DNA of 64,000 nucleotides, from contig NC_088775.1 of assembly GCF_954871325.1 (NCBI RefSeq), positions 93,305,997 through 93,369,996 of the forward strand. Reading direction: 5' to 3'. Positions 13,001 to 20,741 of the stretch are shown here, in pieces. The position numbers and the translations under genes are program-made. The notes under the pieces were generated by a model. The model did no database searches and was not told the DNA's origin. It saw nothing but the letters and a program-made list of their open reading frames with translations. The stretch's first letter is position 1; every line of letters begins with the position of its first letter. This DNA comes from Gordionus sp. m RMFG-2023. Lineage: Eukaryota > Nematomorpha > Gordioida > Chordodea > Parachordodidae.

Positions 13001-15464
13001 AAAAAACTGTTTATGAGATCCAATTCTTCTTTATTAAAATCATTATTTCTTAGATTATTATTTTTTGAATCGAATTGGAATTGAAGATTAAAATTAATAT
13101 TGACAAATAAAAAAACTGATCCTCATAAACAGATTTTTAAAAAAAAAATCGATCAGCTGTTAAATCGCGATCTCCGCGCCACTGCGAATTCAAGGTTAGA
13201 GTTGATTGGCAAAAAAAATTTAGTAAGAGCGCGGTATAGCGAAGAAAGGAACAGCGCAAAATTGGGAATCTCGCTCACATCTCTACAGGAAATTTTATTC
13301 GGGAAATCAGATTGGGGGACAAAGATGATATTTCCTCCATTTTTAGAATTTTTTTCCCGGGTTTTATAAATTCAGAACTGGCCCGAATTTTTTAAAAAAT
13401 ATTGATTTTTATAGCTAATAATGGCGATTTCAAATATTTGGTTTCAAAATATACGGCCCGGCCCGGTTATTTTTTTATAAAATATTTTCAAGTCTAAACC
13501 AACCCGGGTATATTTTAAAAAAATTAATATAGGGTATCGGCCCGTCTACCCCGGCTAGGCTTAGGGCCGGGCTTGCAGATTTCTGATTTAAAATAGATGA
13601 TAAGTTTATTTCCCTAGCATCTATTAATATCAATTTCAAATTTACGTTGAAAATTTTCTAGGAGATATAAGCCAGATTCCCAATTTTTCGCTCTGTTTCT
13701 TTACCCAAAATTGGGCAAGAATTGTCGTTTTTTTTGGTACAAATGAAAAATTGACATTTTTTTTTGCATTTATATAATAAAATAAAAAATACGATTATTT
13801 GCCCTAGAAAAAAAAATAAGTCTCGAGAAATATATTAATATACCAGAATTGATTAGATAATCAACGGTGTATATTTGTAATATTTATACTAATCTTAATG
13901 TTAAACAAATGTTGGATGATTTCAAATTTAACTTATTTTGAACTCTGATGTCGGCTAGGTTTAACTGGGCCATTTACACATTGAGAATAATGGTAATCAT
14001 GCCTTATTTTACACACTTCGTTTAACTCCTACGCTTCATTTCAACGATGAAGCTTAGCACTCTCTATGAATTTGTATACACTAAGATAAAAAGAAGTTAT
14101 GTATTATTTTATAGTCAAAACAATAGATTCTTTAAAATTGTTTCCTATATATAGTCTTTTATAATTATGTCATTTAACTTCTACCAATATGCAATTACAT
14201 TGACCTCCATAAGATAATATAAAATGTAAGAAATATATAATTCAAATAGCGTAACCTTTTAAAATATATATAAACATTCAAATATAACATATTATGCAGA
14301 GTTGTTAAAAGATACTTTTTAAATGGATCTAGATACAGATACATTGTCTAAAATAATATCTAGATACCGATATTTTAATCAATTTTAATCAAAAATCTAT
14401 CTAGATACAGATACAGATACAACATTTTTATATCTAGATCCTTTAACAACTCTGATATTATGTAACAAAAATATAAATTATAGTTTTCCCAGGAACCAAA
14501 TCGTATCCCGTATCTACCGAATCTCGACTTCGCGACGATATCTCTAAAACCAATAATAACGGAAATTTAATGTGCGAAAGAAAGTAAATATGGCGCCCAA
14601 TTATTGGCGCGAATATAAAGATGAATAATATTTTGACATTTTTTTTATATATAAAAGCGTAAATGTTTAATATAGAATAAGGTTGAATACAGTTTTTTTT
14701 AGGAACCGGTCCCAACAAAGGTGCAATTAATATATTTATATATCGTAATGGGATATGGAATCGATGAGGATTTGGAAATTTATCGACATTTACCGGTTGA
14801 TTTTTAAAATTTAAAAAAATCGGACTTGATCGGAAATGTATTTCATGTATAGATACTTACACCGAATTTCAAAACAAAATTTAGAATAGTTTTTATTGAT
14901 AGGATTTGTATTACGAATAATTTTTCATAAAAGTTTTAACAAAAAATTTACAAAGGTTAACGGGATAAAATTGTCTGAAATTCGTAGGAGTTGTACTCTA
15001 CGCATGCTGGAATATTTTCTATTAAATTGTAATTTAAATAATTAGTGTCCTGGTAAATGAATTAAAATCGATGCACTTAGATTCCACATTCCGATGCGAC
15101 ATATATATTCATTTTGCTAAAAAAAATTTTAATTGCTTTGACAAAATTTGAACTCTACTTGGAATCCTCGGAATCGCTCCAAGTTTAAGAACCAGAACCC
15201 ACTTATAACATTAGGAATTAGAAATGTTTTTTTTTTCCCAAACTCTAATAAAACGATGAATATAGCTGACGATGTTACCATACATATATATTATTATGTA
15301 ATAAAAAAATTAAAAGACGCCGCCCTTACAGTTCTTACTATCCGAAGGAGCTGAATCTCGACAACATAAATTTGTCCAATCAAAACGATAAGAGGCCCCC
15401 CAATGTCGAAAAATTTCGCGAAAATATGTACGAAAATATTGTGCCAGCAGAGAAAATTAGCTAA
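351..15464 (+). CDS. par-3: PAR-3 / Bazooka cell-polarity scaffold (gene model, 14 exons, 5' incomplete)
   Basis: Join of 351-1035, 3586-3820, 4533-4600, 4832-4893, 5211-5376, 7655-7803, 9543-9753, 9850-10008, 11296-11469, 11559-11664, 12014-12171, 14493-14583, 14703-14720 and 15332-15464. Every junction keeps the reading phase, and the sum is 2415 nt including the TAA, about 804 residues. PAR-3 is the scaffold of the PAR-3/PAR-6/aPKC complex at the animal cell cortex. Seen here: a pre-PDZ linker with SEIEI, one PDZ with GRHLGIHVIP (PDZ1), a second with LGVSVKG, DLGIFVKSVI and RLKAEDRIVSVNG (PDZ3), then CNESFRAAID, a block specific to PAR-3. The N-terminal oligomerisation domain would lie upstream of the window. 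PDZ2 and the FGRxS aPKC-binding motif are not seen. Exon 7/8 borders and the 5' border of exon 1 are the weakest points. Confidence 0.87.
1740..2100. repeat. Fold-back (hairpin) repeat in par-3 intron 1
   Basis: Two inverted arms of about 32 bp, 1855-1886 (ATTCCTACCCTATAAATTCT) and 1987-2018 (AATTCATAGGGTAGGTATTC), could form a stem around a loop of about 100 bp. Related arms occur at 18720-18879 and more weakly at 14.8-15.0 kb, so this is a dispersed element. The outer borders are approximate. Confidence 0.55.
2253..2466. mobile_element. Family A hAT-like MITE, 214 bp
   Basis: Terminal inverted repeats TAGTGTTGTTAGACG and GAGCCGTTTAACAACAC bound the element. The flanks GCTTCAAC (2245-2252) and GTTTCAAC (2467-2474) agree at 7 of 8 positions and look like an aged 8-bp target-site duplication. 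No coding capacity. It lies in par-3 intron 1. Confidence 0.75.
3586..3820 (+). CDS. par-3: par-3 exon 2: PDZ1, first part
   Basis: The acceptor CTCTGACAG|TG gives carry 1, matching exon 1; the donor is GA|GTTAAG (phase 2). The protein contains the carboxylate-binding loop region GRHLGIHVIP, a glycine-rich insertion of seven Gly, then GLMIHKIENGG and IGDVISAINGASLEG, the usual order of strands and helix in a PDZ domain. LGIHVIP is closest to PDZ1 of PAR-3 (LGIHVVP in vertebrates). The poly-Gly loop is an odd insertion. Confidence 0.85.
3987..4285. mobile_element. Family C hAT-like MITE with GC-rich arms, 299 bp
   Basis: The ends are GAGAGATCTGCA and TGCAGATCACTA, and the arms are rich in GGGCC/CGGCCC. 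Flanks ATCAGGAT (3979-3986) and ATTAGGAT (4286-4293) match at 7 of 8 positions. It aligns over its length with the copy at 22573-22890. It lies inside the intron that splits PDZ1. Confidence 0.78.
4533..4600 (+). CDS. par-3: par-3 exon 3: PDZ1, end
   Basis: The acceptor TTGCTTAG|G with carry 2 completes a Glu codon, then CLGIFKEGISSGQITLEYRR supplies the last helix and strand of PDZ1. The donor chosen is C|GTAGAA (phase 1), which agrees with exon 4. A later GTGGAT donor in the same frame is possible but would break the phase. Confidence 0.7.
4832..4893 (+). CDS. par-3: par-3 exon 4: short linker
   Basis: A small exon bounded by TTTACCCAG| and AAA|GTTTGT (carry 1 in, phase 0 out). It encodes a linker with AEDHCTGTLTCPPY and no recognisable domain. 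The call rests on splice sites and phase only. Confidence 0.55.
5211..5376 (+). CDS. par-3: par-3 exon 5: linker and start of PDZ3
   Basis: The acceptor AATAAAG| leads to a charged linker, then SLLAFRIPL and NSLGVSVKG. The last motif matches the start of PAR-3 PDZ3 (GLGVSVKG in vertebrates), with Ser replacing the first Gly of the GLGF-type loop. The donor is G|GTTATT (phase 1). Nothing resembling PDZ2 lies between this exon and PDZ1. Confidence 0.82.
5553..5727. mobile_element. Family B hAT-like MITE, 175 bp, exact 8-bp TSD
   Basis: Ends CAGAGTTGTTAAAAGATA and ATCCTTTAACAACTCTG are inverted repeats. CAAATTTA is duplicated exactly at 5545-5552 and 5728-5735. The interior is made of repeated TCTAGATACAGATAC-like words. 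It lies in a par-3 intron. Confidence 0.92.
5808..6198. mobile_element. Family A MITE, long diverged copy
   Basis: The left arm has GGTTTTGAGCCGCTTTTGG followed by AACGGCTAACTC. The right arm has GAGTTAGCCGTTTT, ATCGGCTC and terminal AACAACACA. At about 390 bp it is longer than other family A copies, so it probably holds extra inserted sequence. TSD not clear. Confidence 0.6.
7148..7382. mobile_element. Family E hAT-like MITE, 235 bp
   Basis: Terminal inverted repeats CAGGGATGTGAACCC and GGGTTCACATCCCTG. Flanks GTTTATTC and GCTTTATTC differ by one base insertion, consistent with an old 8-bp duplication. A related element is at 32902-33729. It lies in par-3 intron 5. Confidence 0.75.
7655..7803 (+). 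CDS. par-3: par-3 exon 6: PDZ3, middle
   Basis: The acceptor ATACAAG|GT carries 1, and the donor TAT|GTTAGT ends in phase 0. The protein has a polar loop, then ERDLGIFVKSVILNGAAYY. DLGIFVKSI followed by GGAA is the signature of PAR-3 PDZ3. The loop between LGVSVKG and DLGIFV is about 20 residues longer than in vertebrates. Confidence 0.88.
8068..8312. mobile_element. Family A hAT-like MITE
   Basis: Left end TAAGTGTTGTTAAACAGCC and right end ATAATCGGCTC then TTTTTACAAACACTG. The interior shares TTTTGGCCAGGAAA and TATGTCTAGGGACC-like blocks with the other copies. The target duplication is eroded. Confidence 0.65.
9543..9753 (+). CDS. par-3: par-3 exon 7: PDZ3, end
   Basis: The acceptor TTTTTCAG| begins in phase 0 with DNRLKAEDRIVSVNGEGLIG, the conserved loop and helix of PAR-3 PDZ3. 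An insertion-bearing last segment follows, ending in YRMVDVRVFRKTG. The donor AAAC|GTGAGG (phase 1) pairs with the acceptor at 9849. Donors GAT|GTTAAT (9738) or GAT|GTCAAA (9771) would instead pair with the acceptor at 9833. Confidence 0.88.
9850..10008 (+). CDS. par-3: par-3 exon 8: CNESFRAAID conserved block
   Basis: Encodes an acidic, Asn/Ser-rich segment (ENDSKDNDSSDE) followed by LRRTKLCNESFRAAIDLNF. The CNESFRAAID block also occurs after PDZ3 in vertebrate PAR-3, which fixes the orthology. The donor is G|GTATGG (phase 1). The start may instead be 9834 (in frame either way). The FGRxSxSEKR aPKC-docking motif expected between PDZ3 and this block is not present. Confidence 0.88.
10536..11254. 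repeat. Segmental direct duplication in par-3 intron 8
   Basis: Segments 10536-10728 and 11070-11254 are near copies; both contain GGTACCTGCATTGGGTTCGG and CATATTGACTTTGACT. The second copy ends about 40 bp before the exon 9 acceptor. The sequence between them is unrelated AT-rich DNA. Confidence 0.85.
11296..11469 (+). CDS. par-3: par-3 exon 9: C-terminal region
   Basis: The acceptor GATACAAAG| with carry 1 and the donor ACGG|GTAAAA with phase 1 fit both neighbours. The product is a disordered-looking Pro/Asn/Ser segment (KIPNPADSIFSSN, SPLWPTTNRPTLPS). No domain is recognised. Confidence 0.75.
11559..11664 (+). CDS. par-3: par-3 exon 10: basic C-terminal segment
   Basis: The acceptor CCCACCTAAAAG| carries 1; the donor is AA|GTAACA (phase 2). 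It encodes a basic segment with LRGDKWRSETRINK and KFSFKSIGSVLK. The short SIGSVLK stretch resembles the GLGDMFR stretch of vertebrate PAR-3, but only weakly. It has no Met and is too short to stand out as an ORF; splice phase is the main support. Confidence 0.68.
12014..12171 (+). CDS. par-3: par-3 exon 11: Lys-rich C-terminal segment
   Basis: The acceptor TTTATTTAG| carries 2 (completing Lys). It encodes KVDNNADKKCGESERSKNS then LFIRKKALAHSIESV. The donor C|GTATAA at 12172 (phase 1) connects in frame to 14493. An alternative donor, GTACGG at 12186 (phase 0), would need an exon that I could not find. Confidence 0.68.
12226..13198. repeat. Tandem array, 12 units of about 61 bp, with a terminal inverted unit
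   Basis: Twelve units with the core ATAGTGGCTCGGCGATAGCG, then ATCTAACAGCTGA, a T/A tract and TTACTTTACCTTG, run from 12226 to about 13000. Every unit has the palindrome CAGCTG. About 13117-13198 is the same unit in inverse orientation, so the last unit and this copy form a large inverted repeat around a 90-bp spacer. It lies in the intron between exons 11 and 12. Confidence 0.93.
13370..13580. repeat. Degenerate GC-arm repeat (family C-related)
   Basis: CGGCCCGGCCCGG and GGGCCGGGCTTGCAGAT stand out in AT-rich DNA. ATGGCGATTT plus the arms are shared with 22300-22425. No intact ends seen. Similar isolated GC arms occur at 1615-1690, 35070-35170, 35470-35620 and 56050-56210. Confidence 0.5.
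14297..14454. mobile_element. Family B hAT-like MITE, 158 bp, exact 8-bp TSD
   Basis: Same termini as the 5553 copy (CAGAGTTGTTAAAAGATA, ATCCTTTAACAACTCTG). The target duplication ATATTATG is exact at 14289-14296 and 14455-14462. It ends only 38 bp before par-3 exon 12, within the 3' part of the intron. Confidence 0.92.
14493..14583 (+). CDS. par-3: par-3 exon 12: C-terminal segment
   Basis: The strong acceptor AGTTTTCCCAG| and strong donor AAA|GTAAAT bound 91 nt that are open in one frame only (carry 1, phase 2 out): KSYPVSTESRLRDDISK and so on. Both phases fit the neighbouring exons. No domain. Confidence 0.72.
14703..14720 (+). CDS. par-3: par-3 exon 13: 18-nt microexon
   Basis: TTTTTTTTAG|GAACCGGTCCCAACAAAG|GTGCAA gives an 18-nt exon, length divisible by three and phase 2 on both sides. 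It adds six residues without shifting the frame, so optional inclusion is possible. Exons 12 and 14 would also join in frame without it, which is why confidence is moderate. Confidence 0.5.
14800..15010. repeat. Diverged fold-back repeat
   Basis: Contains CGGAAATG and ATTGTCTGAAATTCGTAGGA, matching arms of the hairpin repeat at 1.74-2.10 kb. The left arm is eroded. Confidence 0.35.
15332..15464 (+). CDS. par-3: par-3 exon 14: terminal exon with stop
   Basis: The acceptor CGCCCTTACAG| in carry 2 opens a frame with SYYPKELNLDN and RPPNVEKFRENMYENIV, ending in TAA at 15462-15464. The phase agrees with exon 13 (or directly with exon 12). The short Tyr/Asn-rich C-terminus has no domain. Confidence 0.72.
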
Positions 15465-15999
15465 ATTTATTTTTTCTCCTCAATCGTATTACTATTGTCC
15501 ACATTCTATTTAATTTTCCGATGGCAATTTTAAAACTATAAAATGGAATGAGATTCTTTTGGTCAGCAACTGTTCAACTCTTATAAATTATATATATATT
15601 TTTTTAAATGAGCTCAAAATCATTATTTTTATTTATTCTGAAACATATTTTATATCCCCAAGGAATCAATGTTTTACTCTCGAATTTTTTTTTAAAAATA
15701 AATTTTATTTATCTTTAGCCAAAAAAAAATTCAACATTCCAACTATACGATTATAGAAATGTATTTAATTTTTTTTTTTTAAATAGACTAGTATATATAT
15801 ATATATTGCATCATTTATATTATAGTAATTGCGAAATAAATTTTTTTTATACATTTAAAACCTTATTATTGGTATCGTAAGTATTATGATAATAATTTGA
15901 GAACAATTACATACATATTTTAAAAAAAATTTATCATTATAAAAAACATGAGAGATAATTAGCCAAATGGGTTATTTTAGGAAGAAGGATTCATTACAC

Positions 16000-16262
16000 T
16001 AGTGTTGTTAAACGACACAATTTGAGCTGATTTTTTTAAAATTGGCTAACTCAACCATTATAGCCAGGAAAATATTGCCTATAAGCATGAAGATTTCGCC
16101 AATAGATGCTCAATCCTATGTGACATCTATTAGCAAAATCTTTAGGCTTGCATAATATTTTTATTTGTCTATATATAAATTATATAACTTTCCATCATGG
16201 TAATAAATTTCTGTTATTAATGGCATTATATGAAGCTGATATACTGAGTTGAATCATTTTTT
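16000..16262. mobile_element. Family A hAT-like MITE, right end eroded
   Basis: TAGTGTTGTTAAACGACAC begins the copy; ATTGGCTAACTCAACC, TTATAGCCAGGAAAATATTG and TTTCGCCAATAGATG match other copies. The 3' side fades at about 16262. Confidence 0.65.
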
Positions 16263-18619
16263 TTTCTATGGTGGTGGAGTTTGTTGGTTTTCTTTTCTGC
16301 TTCTTTTAGATATGATTTATTATATTGATTATAAATGCTTAAATGACATCTATTTTTTAAAAATAAATAAATAATATATACTATTATAATACAAAATTAT
16401 TATATAAATAATACACTTTAAATATGTTTAACAAAATTCATAGAGTTCAACCCTTTATCATTTTTTTGTTTGTACAGGTCTGACATTCGTGCATTGCCAT
16501 TTTTTCTTATTTTCCATCTAAAATTTTAAGCGGACTGATTTGATACAGGGGAACTTATTTCAATATTTCCATTTTTTACTACCTTCTTCACTATCATGAG
16601 TGTCAATCATTCTATAAATTATAAATATTACATAAAATTGGTAATGATATTCTATCTAGTTACTTTATTTCGTTTTGATGCGGTTATTATTATCTATCTA
16701 TCTTCAATGTGAGTTGTAAATTTTCCAGCTGACTTTGGTTGTTCAATATATTTTATATATGGCGAAAAAAAAATAAAGATATTAATACAAGATTACACGA
16801 AGAAAATAAGGTTATGTTGTGATGTGTAAATTTTTTAGACATGAATATTAAAAAGTATCTGTCGAGAATCTTTTCGGAATAAAGGATCTTGTATCTTAGA
16901 AGTATTCGCGGTACTGCCCAACTCTGCACTTATAGTGGTCGGGAGTAAGCTCTCTTCATCATATAACCATACAAAGTCTTTTTCATATTCACACCACCAT
17001 GCCTAACCCATTTTTGGAACTTTTGCAGTTTACTTTGACTAGGTGGATTATTTAGAAGGATAAAGCAGCATCCATTCTTTTATTTGATTCGTCAAAATCT
17101 GCAATTGTCTTGTGTACCATATATTTTCAAACTAATTGGTTTACCACATATCTTGTATTTTTTAAAAAAATTTAAATTACTAATGTTACCTAGAGCATAT
17201 TCAATAAGTTAAATGGCGGTTGTCTTTGATAACAAAGTTATTCGAGAATCTCTTTTCCTCGGATTTTGATTTTTCGGAAAGTTTCAGTTTCTCCTTTCCA
17301 TTTTTGCCTCCTAAAAATAGCCAATTATAAGTGGTTTTTTTAAATTTAATTCATATAATCTCAAGAAAATTCCTTTAATTCAAATTCTCGTTTTCATAAA
17401 ACTTTATTATCTTAAATATTTGTTTTTCTTAATCTGTCAAATCTTTTTATTTATCATTTTTAAAGCCATTTGAATTATAAAAATAATGTGGAAAAATGTA
17501 AATCAATCAAAACTTGACGTCCATTTAAACGGACGTATTTTTTTTATCCAATAAAATAAGCACTCAGGGCATGTATTGATATGGATATTTTTAAACTTGT
17601 AAAAGGAAATTTAATTTAAAGATATCAGCACCAAATAACTGATATGATGATGGATGGATGTCAAATAAGCCCTAGTTGTTCTACCTTAATATATAGTAAA
17701 ATGAGTACGACCTGGCAGGGGGGGGGGGTTAAATATAAATATCTAATACGGTTACTCATATTCGAGCACAACAACACTAATATAAACAATCTAGTTTCAT
17801 AAAATTTAAGTTAATTTATTGATTTCACGACTCAAGTACAGAACTCGAGTTATAAAAACAAGTCCACTATGAGTCGGGGTTAAGCCGACTCGACTGAGTC
17901 GTTTAACAACCCTAGTTTTGCAAATGACATTCAAAAGAAAGATGTTTTTTAAACATTATAGAATTGTGCGTTGGGTAGTCTATGTTAATATAGGTCTATG
18001 GGTGTAAGACATAAATAAACACATTTTGCCAATTTTAAAAACAATATAATTTAATATAATATATAGGTAAGGGGTTATGACTAGCTATTAACAAATATAA
18101 GGGGGGGGGGCGGGGGTATGACCAGTTAATAACATATGTTTTCCAATACGAGCTCATGCCCTCGATCATTTTTAAAATTACTTGATAATGGTTTAATTCT
18201 GAATTTTTAGGGTATTCCTCACAGCAATAACACATGTTATCAAATAACATAAAACTAAATAAATTCTAGAATATTCTATTAAATAATATTTAATAACGCT
18301 TAAAATATGTCTTTATTGTTAAAAATCGTTATTTATCAAATTTCTATTCTTAATCTAATAACAGTAAAATTATATATTATACACCTTATGATACGATTTA
18401 ACAAATCAATTTAGTTTCAACAAATTAATCACTTGGGACATTATATCAATTTAACTCTAGTTAAAAATGGCGCGAAGGATTCAAATTGTAAATTTTTCAT
18501 CATCAATGTAAAACATAAATATATTTTTTTTTGTTGTAAACTTGATTATAATTTAATTCTAATTTTAAAAAATAATTTCCAAATAGAAAGATTATATTTA
18601 ATAACATTTCAGGATATAT

Positions 18620-18935
18620 ATATTTTCGCGGCAGTGTGTTATTTTTTCAACTTTCAATCATTTTTTGAGCGCGTGTTTTTAAATTTAAAAATCTGATTTT
18701 ACCGGCGGAAATGTATGCTCGAATACCTACCCTATGAATTTCGTACAATTTTGCCATCAACTTTTGAGCTCAATATAATTTATACACTATTTTCCATGGA
18801 TTTTTCCCATAAATTATTAAAATGACTCAAAATTTAACGGTAAAATAAAATTATCTACAATTCCTAATATGGGTATTCTTAACATGCTGAGATTTAAAGT
18901 TGAAAGTATAACAGATTTCCGGTAAAAACACGTTG
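18620..18935. repeat. Fold-back repeat, second copy
   Basis: Arms 18720-18751 (AATACCTACCCTATGAATTT) and 18847-18879 (AATTCCTAATATGGGTATTC) are inverted repeats and match the 1.74 kb element, as does TTTTTTGAGCGCGTGTTTTT upstream. Confidence 0.55.
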
Positions 18936-19037
18936 CCCCTATCATGTATATAAAGATAAGTATTTTTAAATAAAAATTTTTATACAAATAAACATACCCT
19001 ACAATGCTAATTTAATAAAATTACATATTTATTTAAA

Positions 19038-19346
19038 GCTTTTCAATTCGCAAATATAACCACATACCCTCCTTTCAAAATACTGAAGGCGTCACAAGCA
19101 GCTCGAGCTTGTCCTTCTCATATGATGTTGGAATTGAGTATTGGAGTTGACAAATTATTTTTGGCTCAGAACTTGACACTCGTTCCTAATTTAATGAAAG
19201 CCACTGAAATTGAAGTAATGTCCAAATTTTCAAATCAAAGATACTCGGCTAACGATATTGATTTCCCATGTTTCTACGAAACCAATCATTCATATGAAAT
19301 TCCGACTAATAGTATTTTAATGGGCATATCGTCAAATTTTGAGAGC
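19038..19346 (+). CDS. Metalloprotease exon a: M12B prodomain
   Basis: In-frame from about 19038 (AAAG| acceptor; a later AG is possible) to the donor AGC|GTAAAA (phase 0). MMLELSIGVDKLFLAQNLTL and FPCFYETNHSYE match the LEL...F.LNL and CFY.G patterns of M12B propeptides. The later cysteine of the usual Ser-x-Cys motif is replaced (ILMGISSNFE). The prodomain keeps the protease latent until it is cleaved off. Confidence 0.75.
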
Positions 19347-20692
19347 GTAAAAAAAATTATTAATTATGTATCATCATAAACTTGAGTTCCTGAAAATATA
19401 AATTCTTTTCCGAATTTAAGAGTTTCTACTATGCCTTTGATAGATTATAATACATCGCCAGGATTTTGATAAGAGGGAGGACGGTGCACCTTCTCTTCTC
19501 TTCTCTTCTCTTCTCTTCTCTTCTCTTCTCTTCTCTTCTCTTCTCTTCCCATCAATTTCTGGAAAAGGGTTATATCCTTACACCTCTACTCCCTTATTTA
19601 AGAATTTAATATAACTGTCACAGTATATCAATAAATGATAATTGTATAAAGAGGATGGGTTATCACGTGTTAAAAATATGCGATGAATTTTTATCAAAAA
19701 ATTAAAACAACAACTTTCTTTCTTTCAATCTTAAGTTTTTCTGGCTTTTCATGTGATTAATGTTTAATTTTGAGTAAACTAGCAAGATGAAAGATATATT
19801 AGTAATTTATCAGGATTTTCATCTCTCATGCGTTTTATATTTTATTTATGAATGCTGCAGGTGAAATGAGGTTATTATTTAATTAGGCTTATGATTAAAG
19901 CTTGTTATATAATATTAGAAACAAATGCCAATTAAAAATCCTTTTAGATAAAAAAAAAATACAATACTAATATTAATATATATATATTTTTATCGCGACA
20001 AAATATCACATTAAGATTAATTCTCCAACTAAAGGATATAATATGATTGTAATTGTCAAGAATTGATTATATTTATGATTTTGTAGATACCATATTTAAG
20101 AACAAATCGTCATTTTCGCAATAAATATATATATATAAATAGCACTATATAATGAAATATTGACAAAGTTGATAATAATAATAATATATATTTAGATAAT
20201 TCACATAATATTCCTGTCAGGCGATCTATTGACATTCATAGAGGTTCCCTGGACACATCACTTAAATATTGTTAGCAACGAATCTTCAGTCTTTTTTTAT
20301 TCACCCACTAAAATCTTAAATGGAGATAAACTCATGTAGGTAAATATTTTATTTTCTTTTTCTAATCTCTTTTTTAATAAATTTTTTTTTCTAATACAGG
20401 AATCCCCCGAGCATGCGCAGTAAATAAATTTGTTTTTATATCTTATTTTTTTTTATTCGCCACAATTTCCCATTTACAAATTTATAGTTTTTTGAGATAA
20501 ATAAAAATTTGTAATTGAGTTATGTTTGTTCAAGAAAATTATTTTTTGAAATTGTTATATAATACATACCTGGTTGTAATGATGAATCTGTATACAGAAT
20601 TTTTTTATTAATAAAGGAAAGAAAGAAAGAAAGAGAAGAAAGAAAGAAGAGAAGAGAGAAGAAGAGAGAAGAGAAGAGAAGAGAAGAGAAGA

Positions 20693-20741
<49 letters not shown>

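Larger units (their letters stand above)
15465..19037. other. Intergenic region between par-3 and the metalloprotease gene
   Basis: AT-rich sequence. It holds a family A MITE (16000-16262), a fold-back repeat (about 18620-18935), G-runs at about 17709 and 18102, and a possible minus-strand relic ORF at about 16700-17170 (SKLQKFQKWVRHGG) interrupted by stops. The 5' end of the next gene, with its signal peptide, should be here but was not recognised. Confidence 0.6.

Noticed and set aside
13100-13369. 89-aa ORF considered as another par-3 exon (ends GKSDWG...)
   Set aside because: Its first third is the inverted copy of the 61-bp tandem unit, its phase does not fit exon 12, and exons 11 and 12 join in frame without it.
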